A stretch of DNA of 64,000 nucleotides. Origin: Actinomycetes bacterium. GTDB lineage: Bacteria > Actinomycetota > CALGFH01. A program made the position numbers and the translations under genes. Below, piece by piece: positions 1-7,391 of the stretch. The number at the start of each line of letters is the position of its first letter. Within the stretch, counting starts at the first letter, position 1. The stretch spans positions 1-64,000 of the forward strand of contig JASLBL010000239.1 in assembly GCA_030146615.1 (NCBI GenBank), written 5' to 3'. The notes below the pieces were generated by a model, which searched no databases, was not told the DNA's origin, and saw only the letters and a list, made by a program, of their open reading frames with translations.

Positions 1-79
1 CCAGCACCGCGGTGGGGGCGACGAAGGCGCCCGGGTCCACCACCGGGCGGCGTCCTGCGAACTCGATCTCCAGCGCCAT
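1..79 (-). CDS. PaaY-like gamma carbonic anhydrase family protein (partial, N-terminus only)
   Basis: The reverse strand opens with ATG at 79 and reads MALEIEFAGRRPVVDPGAFV before running off the left edge. This start is typical of the left-handed beta-helix gamma carbonic anhydrase/PaaY family, hexapeptide-repeat trimers; PaaY proteins accompany phenylacetate catabolism as thioesterases acting on dead-end CoA products. It begins 6 bases after the stop of the enoyl-CoA hydratase, so it is probably the next gene of the same operon. Only 26 residues are visible, so the metal ligands cannot be checked. Confidence 0.6.
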   Translation of the reverse strand, partial: MALEIEFAGRRPVVDPGAFVAPTAVL

Positions 80-85
80 CCGGCC

Positions 86-877
86 TCAGCCTTCCTCACT
101 CGGGTGGTCGGGCCGGCGGCCGGCGAGCGCCGCCCGGACCCGCTGATGGTGCTCGTCGGTCTGGATTAGGATGCTCTGCGCGAGGCCCTCGGCGAGGATC
201 CCGCTGTGCAGGTCGACGTCGGTCGCCAGGTTGAGGAGCCGCTTGGCCAGCCCGTACGCCTGGGCGCCGCGCTCCAGGATCCCCGCCAGCCGCGCCTGCG
301 CCTCCTCGAGGAGCGCCTCGTCGGCCACGACCGCGGTGACCAGCCCCAGCCGGAGGGCCTCCTCCGCCGGGAGGTCGGCGCCGCCGAGGACCACGTCCCT
401 GGCCCGGGCCAGGCCGATCAGCCTGACCATCCGGGCGCAGCCGCCATGGGCCGGCACCAGCCCGAGGTGGCCCTCGCGGAACAGGAACCTGGCGCTCCGC
501 GCGGCGATGCGCAGGTCGCAGGCCAGCGCGAGCTGGGCGCCGGCGCCGGTGAGCACACCGTTGATGGCGGCGATCACCGGCTTCTCGATCCGTTCCGGCA
601 GGGTGATGAGCTCGGTGAGCCGCTGGCTGTTCCGGCGGAAGCGGGTCGGGTCCTGCTCCTGGGCGAGGCGGGCGAGGTCGCCCCCGGCCGAGAACGCCCG
701 GCCCTGGCCGGTGAGGATGACGCCGCGGACCGCCGGGTCGTCGGCGGCCGCCTCGAGGGCGCGCCGCAGTTCGGCCTGGAGCTGCTCGTCCAGGGCGTTG
801 CGCCGCTCGGGGCGCGCCATCTCCACCACCACGACGCCGTGCGCGGTGCGCATCTGGACCGCCGGATGCTCGCTCAC
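86..877 (-). CDS. Enoyl-CoA hydratase/isomerase family protein
   Basis: Crotonase-fold protein of 263 residues. GTG at 877 is chosen because it overlaps the stop of the upstream zinc-ribbon gene as GTGA, the coupling used throughout this operon; an ATG at 853 is an alternative. The oxyanion-hole segment (AFSAGGDLARL) and the CoA-binding core (LTGAGAQLALACD, then REGHLGLVPAHGG) are clear. The first catalytic glutamate of classical hydratases (GGGxE) is Q here, while the second (in REGHLG) is kept. This fits the PaaG-like isomerase or other one-acid crotonases better than a standard hydratase. Its place after the oxygenase genes suggests work on ring-epoxide or oxepin-CoA intermediates. Confidence 0.85.
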   Translation of the reverse strand: MSEHPAVQMRTAHGVVVVEMARPERRNALDEQLQAELRRALEAAADDPAVRGVILTGQGRAFSAGGDLARLAQEQDPTRFRRNSQRLTELITLPERIEKPVIAAINGVLTGAGAQLALACDLRIAARSARFLFREGHLGLVPAHGGCARMVRLIGLARARDVVLGGADLPAEEALRLGLVTAVVADEALLEEAQARLAGILERGAQAYGLAKRLLNLATDVDLHSGILAEGLAQSILIQTDEHHQRVRAALAGRRPDHPSEEG

Positions 878-1008
878 GTCGGGCCGCGCCTGCGGATCCG
901 CTCGAAGGGGCTCTTGCAGGCGGTGCAGATCCACTGGGAGGTCATGACCGTCGGTCCGACCTCGCCGACCCGCTCGACCTGGTCGGAGCCGCACCACGGG
1001 CAGCTCAC
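874..1008 (-). CDS. Stand-alone zinc-ribbon half of PaaD (44 aa)
   Basis: GTG at 1008 overlaps the paaC stop as GTGA and gives a 44-residue protein with two CxxC pairs: C3/C6 (SCPWCGS) and C28/C31 (CTACKSPF). In ordinary PaaD this four-cysteine ribbon is the C-terminal part of a protein of about 165 residues whose N-terminal part is a DUF59/MIP18 domain. Here the DUF59 part is a separate gene at 2201-2506, so PaaD is split in two. ATG codons at 1062 and 1053 lie inside paaC and would add 15-18 residues with no recognisable motif. The role is inferred: PaaD helps mature the oxygenase, probably through Fe-S or iron handling. Confidence 0.75.
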   Translation of the reverse strand: MSCPWCGSDQVERVGEVGPTVMTSQWICTACKSPFERIRRRGPT

Positions 1009-1778
1009 GTGGTCGCTGGCCGGGGGTCCAGCCGGCGTTGCAGGTGGTTCCATCGCTCCCATGGCAGTCGAGGTTCCTCCGATCGTTCGAGGCGCAGCCG
1101 GACGCCGACTTCCTCGAGGACGGGACCGACCCGATCCAGGTAGGCCCGGCGCAGCTCGCTGTTGCCGCGCCCGAGCAGCCCTTGGCCGCGCAGCGTCTCC
1201 ACCCCGCGCTCGCCGGGCGGACCGAACCAGCAGAGCAGCTCCTCCAGGTACTCGTCCACGCGTGCCTGCAGCTCCCCGAGGCCGCCGGGCAGCCGGGCCA
1301 GCTCGCGGACGCGGCCGTCGGCGAAGTCCCAGTGGAAGGCCTCCTCCTCCTCCAGCATCCGTGGCACGCGCCTGGCCAGCGCCTCGTAGGGCCCGCCGAC
1401 CAGCGCCTTCAGCATGGTGGTGACGGCGCCGTCGACCAGCAGCAGCGCGGCCACCGCATGCGACCAGGTCGGGAACGACCGGTCGAGCAGCGACACCCGG
1501 TAGGTCCGCTCGCGTTCCAGCGGGTCGACCGGGCCGGGAAAGGGGAGCTCCTCCAGCAGCGGGTACAGCACCCGGGCCTGGCCGAGCTCGCCCTGCGCGA
1601 TCGCGGCGCAGGCCACCGCCACCTCCAGGGTCGGCGCGCCGACCGCCCACTCCGACAGGTGCCGCCCCAGCCAGTACTTGTTGTCGGCCAGGACGACCAG
1701 CAGGTTCACCAGGGCGGCCAGGGCCTCGTCGTCGTCGGTCACCCAGGCGGTCGCCTGCCCCGGTCGCACCTCAGCCAT
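1005..1778 (-). CDS. paaC: PaaC-like subunit of a phenylacetyl-CoA-epoxidase-type oxygenase
   Basis: 257 residues, the usual PaaC length. PaaC is the structural, non-catalytic ferritin-like partner of the di-iron PaaA. The family pattern is visible: LADNKYWLGRHLSEW near the start, AIAQGELGQARVLYPLL, and EEEEAFHWDFADGRVREL in the middle. The start ATG at 1778 overlaps the end of the second PaaB-like gene by 8 bases, and its stop overlaps the zinc-ribbon gene by 4, so expression is coupled. As expected for PaaC, the di-iron ligand set looks incomplete compared with PaaA. Confidence 0.85.
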   Translation of the reverse strand: MAEVRPGQATAWVTDDDEALAALVNLLVVLADNKYWLGRHLSEWAVGAPTLEVAVACAAIAQGELGQARVLYPLLEELPFPGPVDPLERERTYRVSLLDRSFPTWSHAVAALLLVDGAVTTMLKALVGGPYEALARRVPRMLEEEEAFHWDFADGRVRELARLPGGLGELQARVDEYLEELLCWFGPPGERGVETLRGQGLLGRGNSELRRAYLDRVGPVLEEVGVRLRLERSEEPRLPWERWNHLQRRLDPRPATT

Positions 1779-1986
1779 CGCCGGCCTCCGGTTTGACTTG
1801 GGGCTCCGGGCCGAGGATCCAGTGGATCGCGCGCTCCGGGATCAGGACCAGCTCCACCCACCGGCGGCGGCCGTGGCGCTCTAGCGCCGCCGTGGCCGCG
1901 GCGGCGTCGTCGGCGGCGCGCAGCGTCCCCTGGAACTCCAGCGGCTCCGGGTAGTTGGTGCGGCCGAACACGCGGTATCGCTCCAC
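1771..1986 (-). CDS. Second PaaB-like subunit (71 aa)
   Basis: Short protein beginning MERYRVFGRTNYPEPLEFQG and ending its core with WVELVLIPERAIHWIL. The order (short beta strand, 'G-tlrAad' segment, helix, RRRW-L--IPERAI strand) matches the PaaB family (PF06243), whose members are about 95 residues in Proteobacteria. It lies 9 bases after a first PaaB-like gene (1996-2196) that it resembles only in layout. Two PaaB-type subunits in tandem are unusual for a Paa operon. The C-terminal tail common in PaaB is missing. Assigned by pattern, without a database search. Confidence 0.7.
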   Translation of the reverse strand: MERYRVFGRTNYPEPLEFQGTLRAADDAAAATAALERHGRRRWVELVLIPERAIHWILGPEPQVKPEAGDG

Positions 1987-1995
1987 CGGCCGCTC

Positions 1996-2196
1996 CTATT
2001 CGGGGGCGACGACCGGGACGACGGCCGCGCGCGGCACGACGAACAGCTCCTGCCAGCGGCGCTCGTCGTACATCATGAAGGCGAAGACCCGGGCGTCCTT
2101 GGGCCCGACCGCCCGCACCGTCCCCACGTGGTGGGCCCGTTCCTCGCGGTCGTGGCGCGCGTAGACCTCCCAGACCTCCAGCCCGGTGTCCTCCAT
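1996..2196 (-). CDS. paaB: First PaaB-like subunit (66 aa)
   Basis: The sequence EVWEVYARHDREERAHHVGT is close to the classical PaaB opening (WEVFVR...HVGS), and RRWQELFVVPRAAVVPV matches the strand that ends the PaaB core. At 66 residues it is shorter than the usual 95 or so, because the C-terminal extension is absent. PaaB bridges or stabilises the PaaA-PaaC oxygenase core. The gene starts 4 bases after the stop of the DUF59 gene and sits in the order A-D(N)-B1-B2-C-D(C). Confidence 0.75.
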   Translation of the reverse strand: MEDTGLEVWEVYARHDREERAHHVGTVRAVGPKDARVFAFMMYDERRWQELFVVPRAAVVPVVAPE

Positions 2197-2200
2197 CCGC

Positions 2201-2506
2201 CTACGTCACCCCCAGGGCGAGCAGCGCCAGGCGGCCGTCCTCGGTCATGTCCTCGCGGCTCCACGCCTCGAAGACCTCCTCCACCTCGACGTGGGCGACG
2301 CCGTTCAGCCGGCGCAGGCGCGCCTCGACGTCCTCGCGGAGCACGTCGGTGCAGGGGCAGGCGATCGAGGTGAAGGTGAGCCCGACGGTGACCCGGTCCC
2401 CCTCGACCGCGATCGACCGGACCAGCCCCAGGTCGACGATGCCGATCGGCAGCTCGGGGTCGGTGACCCCGGCGAGGGCCGCGCGGACGTCGTCGACCGA
2501 GACCAT
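2201..2506 (-). CDS. paaD: DUF59/MIP18-family protein, N-terminal half of a split PaaD
   Basis: 101 residues. ATG at 2506 follows the paaA stop (2509-2511) by two bases. DUF59 signatures are visible: GVTDPELPIGIVDLGLV and TSIACPCTDVLREDV, whose cysteines match the CP motif of the family. Members of this family (SufT, MIP18/CIA2, PaaD N-domain) assist Fe-S or metal-centre assembly. The four-cysteine ribbon that normally follows in PaaD is absent here and is encoded separately at 874-1008. The position directly behind paaA supports a maturation role for the oxygenase. Confidence 0.8.
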   Translation of the reverse strand: MVSVDDVRAALAGVTDPELPIGIVDLGLVRSIAVEGDRVTVGLTFTSIACPCTDVLREDVEARLRRLNGVAHVEVEEVFEAWSREDMTEDGRLALLALGVT

Positions 2507-2508
2507 GG

Positions 2509-3441
2509 TCAGGCCGACAGCCGTTGCAGCTGGCGGTGGCCGCGCTGGATCAGGCCGACGAACTCCTCGTTGCAGGGCCCGCGCCGCCGCCAGCGCGCCA
2601 GCACGTCGTCCCAGGAGATCGCGCCCCCCTCCAGGTCCCAACGCTTGGCGTGCTCGTCGAAGCGCATCGGGAAGGGGCAGTCGATCACGTACTGGCCGCT
2701 TGCCCGGTCCAGGTGGGCGGGGACCGCGAAGCCGAGCCGCTCGCACAGCGGCACCGTGGCCGCCATCCACGTCTGGCGGAGCTGGTCGTTGGTCAACCCC
2801 TTGAGCTGGTAGCTGACCTGCTCGCCGTGGCGCTTGAGGTCGTCGGGCAGCCCGAACCACTCCAGGGTGAGGACGAACATCCAGTCGACGGCGAGCTGCA
2901 CGGCGGCCTTCCGGTCGGGGTCCTCGGCCAGGATCTTCATCCAGCGCTCCCCGTGGCGCAGGTGGAAGGTCTCCTCCCGGTCGACCTTGACCAGCGCCCG
3001 CTTCCACGGCCCATAGCTGGTGTTCTGGTAGATGTCGCTGAGCAGCACGAAGCCGGCGCGGTCGTAGAAGGCGTTGGCGACCACCAGCTCCTCCCAGCGG
3101 TCCAGGGGCACGTCGAACGCATACGGGTACTTGAACGCCCTCGGCTCGCGCTCGTAGACGAGCTGGTCGGTGTCGACGCCCAGGTCGCGCAGCATCCGGT
3201 AGGCGATGTGGGCGTGGCCGAGCTCGTCCTGGATGATGCTCACGGCCGACATGTAGGAGTTGATCGACGGGGCGTCCCTGGCCGCTCGCAGGTAGGCGGG
3301 CGCGCTGATCAGCTCGGTGTCGGCCGACACGATCAGGGTGCGCTTGAGCCCCTCCACGTAGGCCTCGGTGGCGGTGTCCAGCCCTTCGATGAGCCTGCCT
3401 GTCCTCAGGCGCTCGAGCAGTTCAGCCTCGGTCTTCAGCAT
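2509..3441 (-). CDS. paaA: PaaA-like catalytic subunit of a phenylacetyl-CoA-epoxidase-type oxygenase
   Basis: 310 residues, full length for PaaA, the di-iron subunit that epoxidises a CoA-activated aromatic ring. Ligand-bearing helices are visible: DTELISAPAYLRAARDAPS, SAVSIIQDELGHAHIAYRML and KVDREETFHLRHGERW; each carries the expected Glu/Asp or ExxH elements. The C-terminal WDLEGGAISWDDV segment is also typical. ATG at 3441 has GGAGGAGC just upstream. A palindrome (3488-3502) precedes it. No PaaE reductase is present in the window; it may lie beyond the left edge. Because the neighbouring ligase is benzoate-type, the true substrate (phenylacetyl-CoA or another aryl-CoA) is uncertain. Confidence 0.88.
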   Translation of the reverse strand: MLKTEAELLERLRTGRLIEGLDTATEAYVEGLKRTLIVSADTELISAPAYLRAARDAPSINSYMSAVSIIQDELGHAHIAYRMLRDLGVDTDQLVYEREPRAFKYPYAFDVPLDRWEELVVANAFYDRAGFVLLSDIYQNTSYGPWKRALVKVDREETFHLRHGERWMKILAEDPDRKAAVQLAVDWMFVLTLEWFGLPDDLKRHGEQVSYQLKGLTNDQLRQTWMAATVPLCERLGFAVPAHLDRASGQYVIDCPFPMRFDEHAKRWDLEGGAISWDDVLARWRRRGPCNEEFVGLIQRGHRQLQRLSA

Positions 3442-3487
3442 GCTCGCTCCTCCGGCCGACCCTGGACGCCCCCATCATGGCCTCGAT

Positions 3488-3502
3488 CTGACCGGTCAGT
3501 CA
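3488..3502. promoter_or_regulatory. Candidate TetR operator upstream of paaA
   Basis: CTGACCGGTCAG at 3488-3499 is a perfect 12-base palindrome, extended on one side to TGACCGGTCAGTCA. It lies 47 bases upstream of the paaA start and overlaps the amidohydrolase stop codon. Related palindromes centred on CCGG occur at 10760-10778 and 15404-15422, each in front of another transcription unit of the same island. Confidence 0.55.
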
Positions 3503-4362
3503 ACCTGCGGTGGGTCGAGGCCGCGGTAGACCTTGCGGGCGTTGCCGGCCAGCACCCCCGGCAGGTCCTCCTGGTCGATGTCGAGCTTGGCGACCGCCCG
3601 CGCGTTGGCGGCGATGCCGGGCGTGCCTGGCCAGTCGCTGCCGAAGATGAACTTGCGGGCCAGGCGGCGCAGACCGGGACGGGCATAGTAGTCGGGCAGC
3701 CGCTGCGGCGGCAGCCCCGACAGCTCGATCCAGACGTTCTCGCGGGCCAGGGCCAGGAACGCGGCCGCCTCGTACCACCAGCCCCGCCCGCCGTGGGCCA
3801 GCACCACCTTCAGGCCGGGGACGTGCTGCAGCACCTCGTCGATCGGAGCCGGGTCGCCGTAGCGGTTGACCGCACCCGGGAAGGTGCTGGTGCCGCAGTG
3901 GAAGACCACGGGAACGCCCAGCTCGGCACAGCGCCGGTAAACCAGGTAGAGCGCGCCCTCGGTGGGCGAGAAGCCGCCGTGCACCGGGTGCAGCTTGACC
4001 GCCACCGCGCCCAGGGCCAGCTGGCGCTCCAGCTCCTCGGCGATCGGGTGGTGGAGGTGGGGGTTGAGGTTGGCGATCAGGCGGAACCGCCGCGGGTTGT
4101 ACTCCAGCAGCGGCAGCAGGTCCTCGACCGGCTGGATGCCAGTCACCTTCGGGCTGTACTCGCTCATCAGCAGGGCCACGTCGACGCCCTCGGCCTCCAG
4201 GAAGGCGTCGAAGCGGTCGGGGCGGATCGCTCCCTCCTGGTCGTACAGCTCGCCCAGCGCGTCGGCGTCGGCAAACGGCGCCCAGGCGGACCGGGACAGC
4301 TTCAGCGTCGGCAGCCGGGCCACGTGCAGGTGCACGTCGATCAGGGGCAGGCCGTCGATCAT
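3496..4362 (-). CDS. Amidohydrolase-2 family metal-dependent hydrolase
   Basis: 288 residues. ATG at 4362 overlaps the ligase stop as ATGA. The TIM-barrel metallohydrolase markers appear in order: IDVHLHV (strand 1 HxH), VAVKLHPVHGGF, PVVFHCGTST, VVLAHGGRGWW and the terminal FGSDWPG aspartate. This is the ACMSD/resorcylate decarboxylase/4-sulfomuconolactonase-like group, which decarboxylates or hydrolyses aromatic acids and lactones. Between an aryl-CoA ligase and an oxygenase, it may release an aromatic acid for activation or act on a ring-cleavage product. The exact reaction cannot be told. Confidence 0.8.
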   Translation of the reverse strand: MIDGLPLIDVHLHVARLPTLKLSRSAWAPFADADALGELYDQEGAIRPDRFDAFLEAEGVDVALLMSEYSPKVTGIQPVEDLLPLLEYNPRRFRLIANLNPHLHHPIAEELERQLALGAVAVKLHPVHGGFSPTEGALYLVYRRCAELGVPVVFHCGTSTFPGAVNRYGDPAPIDEVLQHVPGLKVVLAHGGRGWWYEAAAFLALARENVWIELSGLPPQRLPDYYARPGLRRLARKFIFGSDWPGTPGIAANARAVAKLDIDQEDLPGVLAGNARKVYRGLDPPQVD

Positions 4363-5936
4363 CGGCCGGCCCCCGCGGGGGCCTCGCGCAGCTTGAAGCG
4401 CTGGATCTTCCCGGTGGTGGTCTTGGGGAGCTCGTCGACGTACTCGACGATGTGCGGGTACTCGTAGCGCTGCAGCCGCTGCTTGCACCACTCCTGCAGT
4501 TCGGGGGTGAGCTGCTCGCGGTCCGCGCGGCTGGTCACCACCACCGCCTTGATCCTGGTGAGCCCGTCGGCCAGGACCTGGACGACCGCGCACTCGTCGA
4601 CCGCGTCATGCTCGCCCAGTGCCTGCTCCATCTCGACCGGCGAGACCCAGTTGCCACCCACCTTGAGCATGTCGTCGGCGCGGCCCTGGTGCCACCAGAA
4701 GCCGTCGGCGTCCTGCCGGTAGCGGTCGCCGGTGTAGATCCAGTCGCCCAGCACGGTCTGCTTGGTCTTCTCGTGCTGCCGCCAGTAGTAGGCGAGGGCG
4801 CTGTCGCCCCGGACGTAGAGGTTGCCGGTCTCGCCTGGCGGGGTACTGGCGAGCTGCTCGTCGAGCAGCTTCAGCTCGTAGCCGGGGACGGGCTTGCCGC
4901 TGGACCCGGGCCGCAGCTCGGTTGGGGTGTTGGAGCAGAAGATGTGGAGCATCTCGGTGGAGCCGATGCCGTCGAGGATGGCCAGACCGTAGGTGTCGTG
5001 CCAGCGCCGCCAGATGTCGGCCGGCAGCGACTCGGCGGCCGAGACGCACACCCGCACCGACGACAGGTCGCGCCGCTCGGCCCCCGGGCTGCGCAGCATG
5101 GCGTTGTACAGCGTCGGCACCGAGAAGAGCAGCGTCGGCCGGAGGCGCTCGACCGCCTCGAAGACCCGGTCGGGGATCGGGCGGCCGCGGAGCTGTACCG
5201 CCGTGGCGCCCACCCAGAAGGGGAACGAGAGGCTGTTGCCGAACCCGTAGGCGTGGAACAGCTTGGTGGTGGACAGGCAGACGTCGTCCTCGCGGATACC
5301 GAGCACCTGGGTGGCGTACGTCTGGCAGGTGTAGGGAAGGTCGTGCTGGAGGTGGACGACCCCCTTGGGCCTGCCGGTGGACCCGGAGCTGTACAGCCAG
5401 AACGCCGGGTCGTCGCGGTGGGTGTTGGCCGGGGCGAGCTCGCCGGCGTGCTCGGCGAGCAGCTCAGCGAAGCTGCGGGCTCCCTCGGCGGCCCCGCCGA
5501 CGACGATCAGCTCGATCCGCTCGGAGTGGGCGGCCAGCGCCTCACGGACCTTGTCAAGCAGCTCCAGGTCGACGATCACGGCCCGGGCGTCGCTGTCGGC
5601 CAGCAGGTAGCCGTAGTCGTCGGGCTTGAACAGGGGGTTGAGCGGAACCGGGACCATCCCGGCGCGGACAGCCCCCAGGAACGCGGCCGGGAACGCCGGA
5701 CCGTCGTCGAGCACCAGCAGCACGCGCTGCTCGCGCTGCACCCCGAGCGCGCGGAGGGCCCGCCCGGCGGCGCAGGCGTCGTCGAACAGCCGCTGGTAGG
5801 TGGCCTCGCCGGCGGCGCCGCGGAGCGCGACCTTGGCGCCGCGGCCGCCCTCCAGGTTGCTGTCCAGGATTGTGCTGACGTTGTAGCGGTCCGGCAGGGC
5901 GGGGATCGTGGACTGGGACACCGTCGGGACCGTCAT
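4359..5936 (-). CDS. Benzoate-CoA ligase family acyl-CoA synthetase
   Basis: 525-residue ANL-superfamily ligase that would form an aryl-CoA thioester through an acyl-AMP. Visible motifs are the P-loop YSSGSTGRPKG, the A5 region DGIGSTEMLHIF, WIYTGDRYRQDADGFWWHQG, and the C-terminal catalytic lysine in TTTGKIQRFKLR. The opening PDRYNVSTILDSNLEGGRG and the LFHAYGFGNSLSFPF segment are characteristic of benzoate-CoA ligases (BadA/BclA) rather than of PaaK, which is about 440 residues and lacks them. It stands where paaK would be expected in a paa operon. ATG at 5936 is followed by the amidohydrolase with a 4-base overlap. Confidence 0.85.
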   Translation of the reverse strand: MTVPTVSQSTIPALPDRYNVSTILDSNLEGGRGAKVALRGAAGEATYQRLFDDACAAGRALRALGVQREQRVLLVLDDGPAFPAAFLGAVRAGMVPVPLNPLFKPDDYGYLLADSDARAVIVDLELLDKVREALAAHSERIELIVVGGAAEGARSFAELLAEHAGELAPANTHRDDPAFWLYSSGSTGRPKGVVHLQHDLPYTCQTYATQVLGIREDDVCLSTTKLFHAYGFGNSLSFPFWVGATAVQLRGRPIPDRVFEAVERLRPTLLFSVPTLYNAMLRSPGAERRDLSSVRVCVSAAESLPADIWRRWHDTYGLAILDGIGSTEMLHIFCSNTPTELRPGSSGKPVPGYELKLLDEQLASTPPGETGNLYVRGDSALAYYWRQHEKTKQTVLGDWIYTGDRYRQDADGFWWHQGRADDMLKVGGNWVSPVEMEQALGEHDAVDECAVVQVLADGLTRIKAVVVTSRADREQLTPELQEWCKQRLQRYEYPHIVEYVDELPKTTTGKIQRFKLREAPAGAGR

Positions 5937-5957
5937 CTTCTTCGCCTCACCCCGGGA

Positions 5958-7391
5958 TCAGTGCTTGACGACCAGCGACTTGGTCTCCTGGTAGTAGTCG
6001 AGCGCCTCGACGCCGTGCTCCTTGCCGAAGCCGCTCTGCTTGGTGCCGCCGAACGGCAGCTCGTCGTACACCTTGTTGGTGGCGTTGACCCAGGTGTAGC
6101 CGGCCTCCAGCCGCTCGGCGGCCAGCGACGCCCGGTGCAGGTCGCGGGTCCAGATCGCCGAGCCGAGCCCGTAGGGCGAGGCGTTGGCCCGCCCGATGGC
6201 CTCGTCGAGGTCGGCCACCCGCCAGATCGGCAGGGCCGGGCCGAAGGTCTCCTCAAGCGCCACCCGCGAGTCGGCCGGTGGCTCCAGCAGCAGGGTGGGC
6301 TCGTAGAACCAGCCGCGGTCGTACGCCTCCCCCCGCGGTCGGGCGGCGCCGTGCAGCACCTTGGCGCCGCGGTCGACCGCGTCGGCGACCTGCTCCTCGA
6401 TCCGCGCCCGCTGCCGTTCGGTGTGCAGCGGCCCCATCAGCACCCCGTCCGCGGTCCCTGGGCCGATGCGGAGCTTGGCCGCCTTGCCGACCAGCTTGTC
6501 GACCACCTCGTCGGCGACCCGCTCGAAGACGAACAGTCGCTTGGTGGCAAGGCACGCCTGGCCGCAGTTGAAGAAGCGCCCGACGCTGGCGGCGCTGACG
6601 GCGCGGTCGAGGTCGGCGTCGTCGCAGATGATCATCGGGTCGGAGCCGCCCAGTTCCAGCGTGACCCGCTTGAGGTGCTCGGCGGCGGCCGCCATCGTCT
6701 GCTTGCCGACCGCGGTGGAGCCGGTGAAGGCGACCTTGCGGACCAGTGGGTGGCGGACCAGGGCGGCGCCGGCGACCGGGCCGGTGCCGGGCACGACGTT
6801 GAACACCCCGGCGGGGATGCCGCCCTGGTGGAGCAGCTCCGCCAGGCGCAGCGTGGTCAGCGGCGTGGTCTCGGCGGGCTTGGCGACCACCGTGTTGCCG
6901 GTCACAATCGCCGGGCCGAGCTTGTTGGCCAGCAGGGTGGTGGGGAAGTTCCAGGGCACGATCGCCCCGACCACCCCCAGGGGGCGGCGCAGCACCACCC
7001 CATAGGTGCCCTCGTCCAGGTTGGGGACGTAGCCGCCGCGCAGGTTCTTGGCCAGGCCCGCGTAGTGGTCCAGCGTCTCCAGGCAGCGGTCGACCTCCAG
7101 TCGCGCCTCGCGCACCGGCTTGCCCTGCTCCTGGGTGAGCTGCCTGGCGAGCTCCTCGAGATGGCTCCGCACGTGCGCGGTGGCCTCGTGCAACAGCGCG
7201 CCGCGCCGGGCGGCCGCGGTCTGCCACCATTCCGGGAAGGCCAGCTGCGCGGCGCGCACCGCGGCGTCGACGTCGGCGGCCGTGCCGGCCGCGACCGTCT
7301 CGACCAGCTCGCCGGTCGCCGGGTCACGGACCTCGAGCCGGTCGGATCCGGAGCTCTCGCGGAAGCGGCCGTCCACGAACATCTGCCTCAT
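5958..7391 (-). CDS. NAD(P)-dependent aldehyde dehydrogenase
   Basis: 477-residue ALDH-superfamily enzyme. ATG at 7391 overlaps the thioesterase stop as ATGA. The nucleotide-binding site (VPWNFPTTLLANKLGPAI), the general-base glutamate (LELGGSDPMII), the nucleophilic cysteine (RFFNCGQACLATKR) and the terminal ELPFGGTKQSGFG are intact. It could oxidise an aromatic aldehyde to the acid used by the ligase, or the semialdehyde released after ring opening, the job done by the ALDH half of PaaZ, for which no fused gene is seen. A second enzyme of the same subfamily is at 9254-10693. Confidence 0.9.
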   Translation of the reverse strand: MRQMFVDGRFRESSGSDRLEVRDPATGELVETVAAGTAADVDAAVRAAQLAFPEWWQTAAARRGALLHEATAHVRSHLEELARQLTQEQGKPVREARLEVDRCLETLDHYAGLAKNLRGGYVPNLDEGTYGVVLRRPLGVVGAIVPWNFPTTLLANKLGPAIVTGNTVVAKPAETTPLTTLRLAELLHQGGIPAGVFNVVPGTGPVAGAALVRHPLVRKVAFTGSTAVGKQTMAAAAEHLKRVTLELGGSDPMIICDDADLDRAVSAASVGRFFNCGQACLATKRLFVFERVADEVVDKLVGKAAKLRIGPGTADGVLMGPLHTERQRARIEEQVADAVDRGAKVLHGAARPRGEAYDRGWFYEPTLLLEPPADSRVALEETFGPALPIWRVADLDEAIGRANASPYGLGSAIWTRDLHRASLAAERLEAGYTWVNATNKVYDELPFGGTKQSGFGKEHGVEALDYYQETKSLVVKH

